NCBI GenBank assembly: GCA_013368495.1
Contig: LUCH01000562.1
Coordinates: 100,636 to 164,635, forward strand
Direction: 5' to 3'
Length of the DNA: 64,000 bases
From: Paragonimus heterotremus
Taxonomy: Eukaryota > Platyhelminthes > Trematoda > Plagiorchiida > Troglotrematidae
Shown here one piece after another: positions 25,662-37,585 of the stretch (the first letter of the stretch is position 1; each line of letters opens with the position of its first letter). The translations under genes were made by a program, and so were the position numbers. The notes beneath the pieces are model-generated. The model searched no databases and had not been told where the DNA came from. It saw only the letters and a list, made by a program, of their open reading frames with translations.

Positions 25662-28436
25662 CTGGAAGAAAATAAGTGTATATTGCCATTCAATAATTTT
25701 CACGACGTTATTCGGAATGCAGAATGTGTTCGAACAGAAAGTAAACCACTCAATGAATTATGGAGTAATTTATTGTTTTCAACATGATTAACCATCGATT
25801 GCTTCAGTAACCGATGTTTCAGTGCACAGTGGATGTGGCTCAAGGTTCCATTCAGGGCCGATCTTTGTTTTTGCTAATATTTCTTCGTGTACCATATTTC
25901 ATTTGATCTCCTACACTTCTTACACTGTAAAAACGAGAAAAGGCGTGAATGGTGAATAATGATGTTGGAAGGTAAAAGGTTTCAATTTGGTCGTGGCACT
26001 TCAAAATCAAAATGCATCGGTTTCCGTTAGGGTCCTCTAAAGGTAGTTTATCACTCGTCAAGTAACGTGTACATTTTATGAGGTATACAGTTAAATATTA
26101 CACAGAGCAAGCAAGACCCATCGTCTCAGAAGATTTCGGTTTTCCTTTCGCCTTCACTCAGATGACAACTAAATTGTTAACACGACAATTGGAATGACAA
26201 TCCATTTGTTTCTGGAAATTTCCATTTATAGAACTTTCCATGGATATTCAACCTAGGAATATCTATCCACCTTTAGGTAAATTTTCGTGTTAGTAAATCT
26301 TATTTTAAGACAGATGTCGAATTGGGTAACAGAGTCATTTGTAAACCCACCTAATGTGTCCCAAGAATTCACTTACGTTCTTAATCGGAAGGTCTGCTTA
26401 AACTAATTCAATTCTCAGTGTCAAAGGCGATCCTTCTTTGGCAGCTGAATCCTCCGGATAACATCTTTGCTCTAGTTTTAAGTGCTCCTTTTGAGATTGT
26501 AAACTGTGCTTGAAACACCGGATAGGTCGTACACAGTCAAGTGTGCTTGTGCAGTCTCGGCTTCCTCTAGCTCGTAAACTTCCAATGGTGTCGATTGAAA
26601 GGATCACAGCTTGAAGGTAGATCAAGTTTGGGTAACGAACGACTGAGCTTATAACCGTAGGAGAATATTTCGCACACACATGTTTAATTACAGTGTTGCA
26701 AAATAATAAGAACTATTCAAATACTAACAGAGTTATCAGGTTAATTCTCTCACATCTTTGGATGGCAACCCACGTAGCTTGTACGACATTTCACACACCT
26801 GTTAAACCAACTTCAGCAAAACCCATAAGGGTAGATTTGGAAACACAGTAGTATGACTCCAAGATCTCCATACGAACGGAACAAGTAAATATCCTGTCTT
26901 ATTCCTGGAGTCGTCTTATTACTGAGTGATGTGATATGAGTGCCATCATATGATCGCTTGCTGATGGACACCGCTCCGTAGTGTTCTAGTTTGGACTCAT
27001 CAAGTACGAGTAAAAAGATTTGAAATGACAACCATGTTGGTATCAGCTAAAGCCCCTATCCGCCAAGCTTGCCTATCCGTTTAGCGCCACTAAGAAATAG
27101 ACGATTAAGACCACTGTTGCTGACCAACACCTTGGATAAAACCAACTTCATGGTTATGTTGCAGATTTCAATCACTTTGATTGATGAGATAGACATTGCC
27201 TCTTCAGCCAACAGGGTCTAACCATGACATTTGCAGGTAGACGTAGCTGAAGGTTTTAATAGGATAACTTTCCAATTAATGGTGCACTAAACAGCACGGC
27301 CACAGCTCGGATCCACGCTCGGGTGACGAGTTCATCTCGAAGCAAGTGCTTCTGTTCGAAAAGACTTAACAGGACAATACGTGGATACGAAGGTTACTAT
27401 CCAATGCACCAGTGGTCCTGTCCAGGATGTACAGAAATTGGAATTTTGTTTGTGATACAATCCGACCTTCCTTACAGGATAACTCGTTACGGTAGAAAAA
27501 CTGACAGTGGAATATATGCCCGGGAATAAGTGTCAAACACCGCCAACATCCCTTCGATGTTTACTCCTTCCGGTCATAGCTCGTCCATACTCGGCAAAGG
27601 GAAAACAACGATCAAAGTAAGACATAAATGATACGAACATTTCCAGCTATCCTGCACGCTTCTCGTTCTCCCTTGCCGAGTTTGTTTTTGACTATATCAT
27701 GCCGACACATTTGGAAATCGTTATCGACCAGTAATGACGCGTTCATTTGCTAGATGTGGGTATTGACTGGTTAACCTCGTTAATGCTTAAACACCTGACA
27801 CATGAAGCTAAGAATAAATGGCTATTTGTAATCACACCGGATTGAAGGATTGTAGTACAACGTATGTGCATGTAAATCATAATCTTTCCTTGCCGTAGCT
27901 GAAAGAAAATCCGAGGTTATATCCACAAAAATCGATAAGGGAAACATGAGACAAAGCGCTGAGTATCGTGCTCTACTGAATTACGTAAATAAGCCCGTAA
28001 CTCCAAATAATGATCCAAACATCACTGGCCTCCAATATGAATATTAGTATGGTTATTCAACTCCGAGGAAATAGGTCGAATGATAAGCACTTTTGGCAAT
28101 GCCCAAAGTTATCTCAGAGGATACAACTTTAACGTCGGTATCACTCTGTTGGACGTTCAACGTTCGCAGAAGCATGACTACTTCAAGGTTACTCTCCCTA
28201 AACCAATCCAAAAGTACCTCTGTGTAAATTAGATAGAATAATATATTAATTAATTGACGTCAATAATGATAATAGTAATTAACATGTTGCTCAAAACAGT
28301 CGAATGGTCAACAAACTGATCAATAAGTAAGCAAACGCTGGTTAAACTTTCTGTCTGGCTTTCCAACGCTAACTGGCAGACCGTTCACGCAATAAGTTTT
28401 TTACACTTCTTACTCAATCGTCCTTAGTTAACTTAC
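25662..28436 (-). other. Intron inside EGF1
   Basis: 2.8 kb, GTAAGT...TTCCAG. Short palindrome ATTGACGTCAAT at 28253-28264 and a 27-base repeat tail at 28309-28335. No exon seen. Confidence 0.65.
28309..28335. repeat. Repeat tail related to 43631-43655
   Basis: It contains ATCAATAAGTAAGCAAA. With one 3-base gap it matches TCAACAAATCAATAAGTAAG at 43631. Probably the 3' end of a dispersed element. Confidence 0.4.
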
Positions 28437-28582
28437 GTGTAGCGCTCTTCGTTCACAATTTGCGTTCCCCCATTCAAACAAGGTGGGAGATTTTTGGGTG
28501 GGCTGCCCATGATGGCCATTGTAGATGGTATGCAAACGCTGACATAACTGCAAAATGCCAGAAATAATAGCATGGAGTCCTT
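28437..28582 (-). CDS. Cadherin gene, exon: start of EGF1
   Basis: 146 nt, phase 0 in, phase 2 out. The acceptor is GCGTTTTTGCAG; a second acceptor at 28548 would shorten the exon and enter in another phase. The C-terminal half carries PPCLNGGT, the hallmark CxNGGT of an EGF-like domain, then NEERYT, with the next exon supplying CKCP. The split codon AC+T (Thr) makes a perfect EGF continuation. A hydrophobic run (MLLFLAF) with cysteines precedes it. The third EGF cysteine after NGGT appears to be absent. Confidence 0.85.
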
Positions 28583-31500
28583 CTGCAAAAACGCACGTCT
28601 GGAAACACAAAGTTGATATCGAGGCATCAGGTGTGTGAAGAATCAGTAGAATGAACAAGAATAGTTCATTAAACCATCAAATGTTATAAGCAAGGTGAGT
28701 ACAGCAGCCTGTCGAATGACTTAGCACAATGAAGCTGGCCGTGTTTACTGACACATTCAATACAGTTTAAGCCATAAAGGTTAAGTGAGATGCTTCTTAC
28801 TGTGAACATCTAACGTCACGTAGAGGTATGAAATTCATTTGATTTTGGTCACCTTTGCGGCTCCATATTGAAAATATCGATGCCTGTGCACCAAACTTCG
28901 ATTTTTCACTTGAAAGACAGAATTACTCTTTATCTGCGAACATATCGCTTATCCTGAAATCACATTTTACACTCATCAAAACGAGTATCCTGAGCATACC
29001 ACAGAATTTGGAGGAAGACACAGAGGGCTGGCTATCTGAACGGGCAACACACCATCACAGAAGTTAACACATTTTATAGTGAGCAAATCTCTACATTTAT
29101 CAATTGTATGCTGACGTCATAGTGAGTAAACTGTTGCTTGTTGGATCGAGGCAGTCTCTGGGACCTCAAATAACCGCTTCACCATAAACTGCCTGATCAG
29201 GTAACGACCAAGACTACTGCTGAAAACACTTACTTCGGGAAGTATTTGGTTACAATAATTCATTCCTCCTCAGTCAGTGAGGATTTTATTATTAATGGGT
29301 TTCTGGAAGCAGAGGTTGGTATCGGCAATGTTTGAAATCAGGAAAAAACCACAGACGCACGACGAGTTATAGAGTAGACAGTTCAATAAAAAAAAACTTC
29401 CTGTTTTCGAACTGATTATCACGCATGTTCGCCACATGGTCAAAAACGTGCACAAACCCAATACATTTGTGGATTTATCATCAGATTACCTGTAATAGCC
29501 ACTTTAGCAATAATACTATCTTAACGAAATCTTAACCAAATACTCCCAAGGGCCTCTTAGTTATTCCATGCACAAAAGTGGGAGACTATAGGGGAAGTTG
29601 GCCTGACGCACTACGTTAACTGTGACCCATCATATCCTAAATGTATAATATCAGAGCCCTCGGAGAAGTCTTACGGCAGGTACCAAGGCATCGCAAGCAG
29701 TTTTTTTTACCGTGTATCGATCAGAAACTGACTAATCATACTTCTCACGCGGTTTGATTTCTTACTTCAACTGTTCCTAGGCGATGCTCACTTGCAGAGT
29801 TTTACCGTAGGATGTTAAGTGACTCCTCATGATTGTCGTCGATTACTGAAATGAACCGTGCATACTTTGTGCGTCGGTGTGATACTACAATCCTTGGCTA
29901 TTTCCATAACCATATCTCCTTAACGGAAAGGTTTTTCAACCGTATGCAAATTAGATTATCTCCAGGGCGTTGTATGAAAACAATTACTTACTATTGACTC
30001 AGACTGAACTCAGCAAAGAAGACGGTTGCCTGCAATCATGCAATATGATCATCCTACTTTGACATTGTTGTAAAAGGTATGCAAGAACACACGTTTGCTC
30101 TGTGTGTTGCTGACTGAGTTCTCAAGATAATACTTTCGGAAAACCTATCCAAAACACGCTGGACTTACTCAACATAACAACTCTGATATCCCGGCCTATG
30201 AATCAGATGAACGATGCGCTTGTCGGAGCGTGTTCCGCAAGATACAAGTTCGTAATTTTTTCAGGCTTGTCGTTTTCGATAATGCATGATGTAGCAAGTA
30301 ATATTTACACCACTGAAGCAAAGGCAACAGACTTTCAAGCCTACCTGGTGTGGATGCTACCATATCTATGCAGACAAGCTATACTGCCAGAAAGTACTGC
30401 AAAATGAAAAAAATCAATTTCATGACTAATTCAGTCAATAGTATAAGCCATAAGGACAAATAGTACATTCATAGCTTTTGCTGACATATGTCTACTCAAT
30501 ATCTAAACCCTTCGGAAATAAGGTTTTTAGGGGATTGTGTACCAATCTCAACAAAGCAACTGGAGTCTTTGAGAATGGGTAACTTAACAAGGGCAACCGG
30601 CGATTTGTTTGGACTGAATGTAAGTTCCGTGTGATCTCAGCTTTCAAATTCAGGCAAACTTTTCAACCACTCTCTTTCGGGAAAACACAGCGTCATTCTT
30701 ATGAGGTTATGTCGATTATGCATATCTTTGCCACTGCCGGAAACTGAACTCTAGTCACTTACCAGTGCGCAGGTTCAATAAAGTCAAAGACTTCCACCTA
30801 ACTACTGAATCCTAATCGAATAAACATCGGTTAGAGCTAACGGACCAGTTAACATATCGCATTTTTAGAGCTGAGCCAGTAAACTGCTCAGTGCTGACAA
30901 GCGAAAGTGACCGAGTCTAATGTAAGATCGTTGGGGCAGTGACTGTCACGATGAAATCGTTAAAGTTTGCTCAGCTTTTCAGTCTTGGCCGCGACAGCAG
31001 CGTTCACTACCGGTTGTATCTAAAAGAGTGAAGCCAGCATCAAGTGATTCTAATGTAGATAGACTTGCTGGAGTTTTTCTGAATGCTACAGTTGCGACCA
31101 AGCGGCATCAGAAACCTAATCGTGGATTTGCTGTACTTTTTTAGGTAGTCTGCTTGAGTAGTCATGATCTGTGTTCAACGTACTTCCAGAACCACCATAG
31201 TGAGAACGGTATTTCAGGCGCGTCTTTAGTTACTTATGAGGTCACCGATAAGTTTTCATTGACAGCAACCACACTGAAGATTTGTCAGTCTGACCACCAC
31301 TGTGAGGTTGAGTACATCGAAGACACTAATCAAGTCTGGCAGAATACATAGTGATTGGTGAGATTTTTAAATGTTATTCATCTGAAATTACTGCTGCTTT
31401 TTATATTAAAATGTCGAAAAATTGTGGATTTAGCCGAAAAATATCGCGTTCTGCCAGCAAGAAATATTTGTGACCATTTTGCCATTATGATATAAAATAC

Positions 31501-33112
31501 CAGAAGTTATGGTACATTAATTTTTAAACCTACCTGTGTGTTACCTGTGCTCAGTATTTATTGTTAGATAAAGTACTTTTTGCTTGAGAAAACATCCGGA
31601 GATTTTTCCCCTTCTCCACTTCAGCATTAGTACAGCAAGCTGCCATGTTTGATGCGATATTCTCTCGAAATCAATGATGCACAATATAAGCATGATAGTA
31701 TACTGACAGTCAAATAAACTAAAAGAATTCTAATTTACTAATGCTTTTTGTAGTAAGTTGACCAAGGTTTGTATCCGTGAACATTTGAGTACGTCTGTCA
31801 ATGCCTTCTGATTTTGATCAATTCGATTTGTTCTCATCATTCCGATAAGGTGAAAAAGTGTAGACTGTTTTTTTGCACATATAATCTGCAAACACGTTTG
31901 CTAGTTGACCGAAATTAGCTTTTTAAGAAATTTTCCAGTGGATTTGTTTTGCTGCCTTGACAAGCACTACTTTTATGGTTGAAAATATATCGCTTTAGTT
32001 ATGAACAGACATTGAATATTCATTTGACGAATGAAATGAGATCTCCTCAGTCCAGCCGTCTCAGATTTTAGTTAAATGACTAGACTAACGTGGTTGGGAG
32101 AATTGCAAAGTTAAACAAATTGTTCTCAATGTTATACTTCTGAGTTAAAATAACATAAATGGTCAAGTCTTGGTATTCTTCGGACTATGGAGCAATAATT
32201 CAAAATTGCCCAATTGAACCACGTGAACCACGCAATAACCACCAAGGTTTGTTTTTAACGTCTGACTATCCGACTAATAGTTACCACGGTGAATGGAAAC
32301 ACTAGCTGTTTGAAAGACTGTCAGCAGTTGCGCAGTGCCACACCAGACGGTGGTTTCCGTTAACTGCACACCACTGCAGATCAAGCGGACTGTAAACAGT
32401 TAACGATCAAACACAGAAAGATAGCCACTCTCATTTATTTGTCATTCACATGTGGAGAAGTTTCGAGAAGCCATCTTGTGGAGGCTACACACTGAAGGTA
32501 AGTGATGATACAAAAGCACAAAAAGCCCAATTGAAATAATCACCTAATACAACGAACACTTGATAAATTAACAGAATGATCGGACTTTATCAAAGATATT
32601 TACAGATTCTAAAATCCGCGTTAGTTCGAAGAAATCAAACCAGTCAGTAATTTCTATTAAAAGATTATCAAAACAAAGTGGATGAAATATCGTATATCTC
32701 CTGCTTGATTTATTAAATTAGTATGCAATGCCTTCATTATTACGATTTCAATACAAATATATCCGCGAGTGTACTTTCAACGAAGTCTGCATAAACCATG
32801 AATTCGTCTGTCTCTTGTTCGAATGTCAACTGAGGTAACCCCGCTGTAAATGGCCATACACTCGGAACACCAATGATATGTTTCATACTGATTGTTTAGG
32901 TAAACAAATCTTGTTGATTACGTGCAATGACCGCATTTAATTTGGCTTATCTCAATGTCTGTCAATGATACACAGGAAATTATTGATAATTTCTAAATAT
33001 TTGCAGGAGTTCACAAATTTGACTGGTGAATATACACTATCCGTTGGTTAAAGTGGCCCACAAAAGTTGTGTCTGATCTGGCCATACATTGATGAATGTA
33101 ACAGACACTAAC
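28583..33112 (-). other. Intron before EGF1
   Basis: 4.5 kb, GTTAGTG...TTTTTGCAG. I see nothing supportable in it. Confidence 0.6.
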
Positions 33113-33199
33113 CTTTAGACCAGAGTGGAGTGTTTCTAATTTTGAGTCAGAGTTGTTGATACGAAGACGCTGTGTTATCGGATAATGAGCACACTTGCA
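33113..33199 (-). CDS. Cadherin gene, 87-nt exon
   Basis: Phase 0/0, 29 codons, with textbook borders: acceptor TTTCCAAATTTGCAG and donor AAG|GTTAGTG. It starts CKCAHYPITQRLRINN and ends LHSGLK. The Cys-x-Cys start suggests participation in a disulfide-rich module just before EGF1. Confidence 0.7.
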
Positions 33200-36100
33200 C
33201 TGCAAATTTGGAAATTCAATTTGAGGTTTGTCAGCAGATATCACAGATGAAGTTACGAAATCGCATTCAGAGACACATATACACTGTTATCAGTCAAGCG
33301 TTAATAAAATGCTACTGCAGTCTTTGGCCCCACTTAATTGGATAGGAACTCAAAAAAACGAGGAAGCGTTGTAAGATTCATTGTCGACCAGACAGCAGAA
33401 TCAAGTTAAGTTTTAAATTTCTGTATGATGTCCAGCCTAATCAACTCAACTGCTTGGGAAACCGTATACTGATTAGCTTTGATGCCATCAGCCAGCTCAT
33501 GTTACCGAAACCATAAGGACTTGTTCATGATTTGCCACCGTTTTAATATGTAAATCTGAGTGAGAGGAAATTATGGTTTTCAGGTTAATGAGTGACCTAT
33601 TGTCGATCGGGTGTGTCCCCAAGTGCATAAACCAGTTGTAGTGCTTTACTTAAATGATTGACTTTTAACAAGTCAGTTATCGACGTTTGTGTAATATCTT
33701 TGCATCAGATTGACGAAGAGATTACTTCAAGTTGAACATCACTCGCTACTGATCGCAGCTTTTGCATTCGGATAGACTTTCCAGTCGACCCGTTTCGAAA
33801 AGAAGCACTAAACTCGAGTTTCGTTCTTATTAAATCTCATCAGTAGTGCACATCCTTGTGACTGCCGAGACTGGAACCATAGCCACACTGTTCATGAGAC
33901 CACCGTGTTTACCACTGCATCATTGACGTCACATTAGACAGGACTGAATTATCATATGTGGACGCTCAGCCACTTTCGCTTGTGAGTATTATTGGTCGTT
34001 TTTGAGACTCCTCAGTCAAGTTAAACTACGTGATGTGACTGAGCTCCGTCTGCACGATGCTCTCTCTTCGGTAAATTCAGTGATTAGTAGGTGTGACAAG
34101 CTTCATGAGGTGAGTCAGGCAAAATATCAACAAACTGAAACAAGTACTTTCCCCTTGTGTCCAAAAGCTCGTGATGACATAGGTAACATTGCTCAAACCC
34201 GATTATTTTCATGCTGGTCTGCTGGTTGTGACGTCATCATGTGCCACATGGTCGGTCAGACGTGTGTACCGGTAACCGGATCTGGCATGACAACCGGAGC
34301 AAAGCTGACTCATCGATGTGTGCGCCCCACTCAGTGAAAACGAACGGGTCGATGCGCAGACTAACTGCGTTGCAGCCGTATGTTCTGGTATGTGTGTGTC
34401 TGCATGACTTCATGCGCTCTCAAGCTAACCTCGAAAGTTGCAGTATTGAAAACCTTTTACCTATGCTTTGTTTCCGTCTTCCACGTCCGGCTTGGCTCGC
34501 TGAGATTTCCACCAACCCAACGTTGTGAAAGGCGCCAGTCGTAAGAAAGAATACTTATTATCATTTCATCAAGGCAGACCGACGAAATGGACGAAACGTG
34601 TTTAATAACTGCACAAATATCTTCAATTTACCTAGTCTCGGTGGTTTTCGCCTCACCAAATAACTTATTAGCCTACCTGCAGCGTCTTTCGATGGGAGGC
34701 TTGCAAGTTATGCCTCAAGTAATCGAGAAGTCTAAAGGTAAAAGCAAACAAATAGAACAATGCCGAGGAGCACCAACGATGTCGAAATTGACGAAAAGGT
34801 ATGCACCTTCTTTTAGTTACTGATTGCTTGCTTTTTAGGCCATACCACCTATCAGTGAACAAAATAGAACAGAGAAGATAACGCCCTAAAACTCCGAAGT
34901 TCGGTCAGCTGGTCCAGTACACTGATCATCCAGGCGATCGTCAGAAACGTTCGTACAGTTCACTGACTTTCCTGAATCATTTTACTTGCAGACCATCGGT
35001 TCACAAAATGTCTCAGCTTATGGTTATAAACATACAAATTAACAAACGTAAGCATACCTCAGTCACACACAAACTCAGCGAAGTGCACTTGATCTTACAT
35101 ACGAAAAATATAAGCTGTCAACTACGTGATTTTCCCCTGCCCAACCTCCATAAAAGAACGAACTGGAATACCAGTAGTATAACTAAGGTCAAACAGAGAC
35201 CGAAGGTCGACAGCGTGTCTCTCGTTCCAAATAACTATCCAGCTGTGTGAGTGCATTCAGCTACATAGTTCGATGATCGTTTGACTGAGGTCAAACATCA
35301 ATTCCGCCCACCACCACGACTAACAAACAAGCCAGTTTCGTTGAGCGAAGTTAATCGATCATCACATTACTGAAATAATATCGATTTTCTCAGCGGTACA
35401 CCAAGGTAATTCAATACCAACAGAACAGTCATAAGCCACATTTTGAACTCGAACAGAGATACACGGAATACATGAGTGCTGAAAAAGTTAACTGATTCAG
35501 TGGGTTCTGCAAATTCGTGAAAAGTGTGGTAGTCTACTTCAAAAATTGATGGTCAGGAAAAATTCGTCTAATTCCCATGTTTCTACATTCCATTCGCACG
35601 ATTAAAACCATGCGCAGTGCACATAAGTAATTGTTTTCGGTTGCCCAATAAGTACTCAAAAGTTTTCACCGTTATAAATTAACAACTATCATAGTGACCC
35701 ACAGTTTCCTGATCAAGTAACTTTGTCCGCAGAACTTCTTCCAATCTAGATCCGTGCTCTCAATCGTTTCATCTATGTGTGGAGTGTGTGGTCGAAACGG
35801 AGTAGTATTTAACTCATAATCACAATTATCCAATGAGTTCAGCCCTACTGGTGAGCCTAGTTAAATATGGGACTCGAGTTTGAAATTATTGCGTTTTTCT
35901 GACCTGTGAAAAGACAGTGCCTCGGGTAGTAGTTTATGATGATAAAAATTACAAATTGATCGTTTTCATTTTACGGGAAATCATCCGTTCAAGTTTATGG
36001 CGAGAAAGTACATGCTGTTTACGAAAAACCGAAAATGGTTATTTTGAATAGAATCTTATGTCTTAATTCTATTTACTTTCTGAAAGGTTATCTTTGAAAA

Positions 36101-37489
36101 ACTTAGCTTACGTCCGCATTTTTTGGAATAAACGCGTTAGTGATAATTGGCATATCAGTTCACATTTCTGAACTGTCATATCGAATGTTATTAATTCAAA
36201 AATCGGGTACCTCAGGTACCACTTTGGCGCTTGGCTGAACTGTTGCTAACCGATTGTAGTTTTTCAGATGTTTTCTGCCCAACAACTTTTTTACGTTAAA
36301 TCACTTTTTTCCCATTACACTACGAGTTACCTATTACCATTGAAAAAATAGGTCTGTACTTCACACTGTCTAAGCCTGGACAGCAGGGATCACGATGACC
36401 GGAACATGAACCAATAATATTTCGGTCTGATCGTATCGACTTACTTTCACTGTCCCCTTTTGACCGTATTTCGGTCGGGATTAAACAAAAGGAAGAGAAA
36501 AGAGGGTGACGGAACCACAAAAACAACTCAGACAGGTCATAACTGAGACTAAATTTTCAAGAACACATCTTGTTCGGTAGTCAGTATACCCACAATTTGT
36601 CTACCGCGTGTTTCCATTAAGTAAGCAGTAAAAAGTCGTTTAATAACTGTGCGCTAATATCAATCAGTTTTCAATGAATCAAGCAATCTTTACACACAAT
36701 CGTCAGTTTTGCAAGTAAATGGATTTCTCTGTCAACAACTTTCAGCCAGAAGCCTGTAATGCCGTTGTCTCCATGAATAACGCCAACCTTACACAGGAAG
36801 TTGAAGCCCAGCTCTAACTTTTGGGCCTAGAGTACTTATACATCTTTCTTCTTCCAAAAATAATGTAGATATCATTGCAGATTTTGTTACCCGACGGAGC
36901 GATGTTCATATCTGGGTGTGTGTGTTACTTCTTCCCTAATTCACTGTATAGATCGCACTTTCTTTAAAAAAAAATCGCCTAATAATGTTACAATTTAATC
37001 AGCGGTAAACGGCACAATTTACACTGCACATCTCTAGACAAGTAGAACAAACTATTAGGCACTATCCTCTCAACTGCTGTGTTAATTCAAATTGGTGAGG
37101 TCGGATAAACCCTTTGGTCATTCGTGAATTCCGTTCGTGATCCTTAGATAATTTGTTATCAACCATTTCCCGTTATTACTTTGAATAAGGAAAACAAAAG
37201 ACCGTTATTAGGCGATTTGTACCTGACCAACTTTGATTACGTCTCTATGGTTGCTTAATATGGCCGCTTTAAACGTATGAAAGTCCACACCACAACAAAA
37301 GAAAATCGATATGACAGTGTTAGCATTTGTGTCTGAAGAGGAAATGAGACAGTCACACAGCTTCTTCTGTGGTTGTAAAAACTGATTAGTAAGAGGCTTA
37401 CTTTAATGTAGTCGTAATGTGGTTAGGTAAAGGTAATCGTTAAACATGTTGATGTTGTCATCCATAGCATATGTTTTCTTTCCCCCTAC
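33200..37489 (-). other. Intron with hammerhead-like repeat
   Basis: 4.3 kb. It holds the repeat block at 33772-33844 and a locally G+C-richer stretch at about 34000-34830 with overlapping plus-strand open frames of no recognisable family. Confidence 0.45.
33772..33844 (-). ncRNA. Possible degenerate hammerhead-ribozyme repeat
   Basis: The minus strand reads, in order, CTGATGAG (33844-33837), a weak stem-II stretch, CGAAAC, a possible stem III (CTC/GGG plus GTTT/AAAC with a 2-base bulge), then the cleavage triplet GTC followed by GACTGGAAAGTCTAT. This is the right order of hammerhead core elements, and hammerhead-bearing retroposons are known in flukes (Sm-alpha of Schistosoma). Stem II has a mismatch and stem I is not closed here, so activity is doubtful. 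Confidence 0.4.
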
Positions 37490-37585
37490 CACGATCAGTC
37501 CTTCTTCACAAACGTTCTTCAACTTATCTGCTTCATGCTCAGCCATCAAGTGTTGCATGCTGACCCCATCACCTCCCTGATTGTA
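37490..37585 (-). CDS. Cadherin gene, 96-nt candidate exon
   Basis: Phase 0/0, 32 codons, between acceptor GACGTCAACAG and donor GTG|GTAGGG. It contains GGDGVSMQHLMAEHEADKLK followed by NVCEEGLIV. The frame remains open past the donor to a TAA at 37403-37405, so a read-through or terminal exon is an alternative. Codon composition is strongly coding-like. Phase agreement with the exons at 40177 and 33199 supports its inclusion. Confidence 0.5.

Noticed and set aside
36117..36172. Stretch KCELICQLSLTRLF with a GTAAGC donor
   Set aside because: It enters phase 0 but leaves phase 2, and the neighbouring exons need phase 0 on both sides.
37403..37489. Read-through of the exon at 37585 to TAA (VGGKKTYAMDDNINMFNDYL) as a separate terminal exon or a DxNDN motif
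   Set aside because: The frame is coding-like, but the GTAGGG donor at 37489 keeps the exon chain in phase, and DDNIN does not match the cadherin D-x-N-D-N spacing. Kept only as an alternative.
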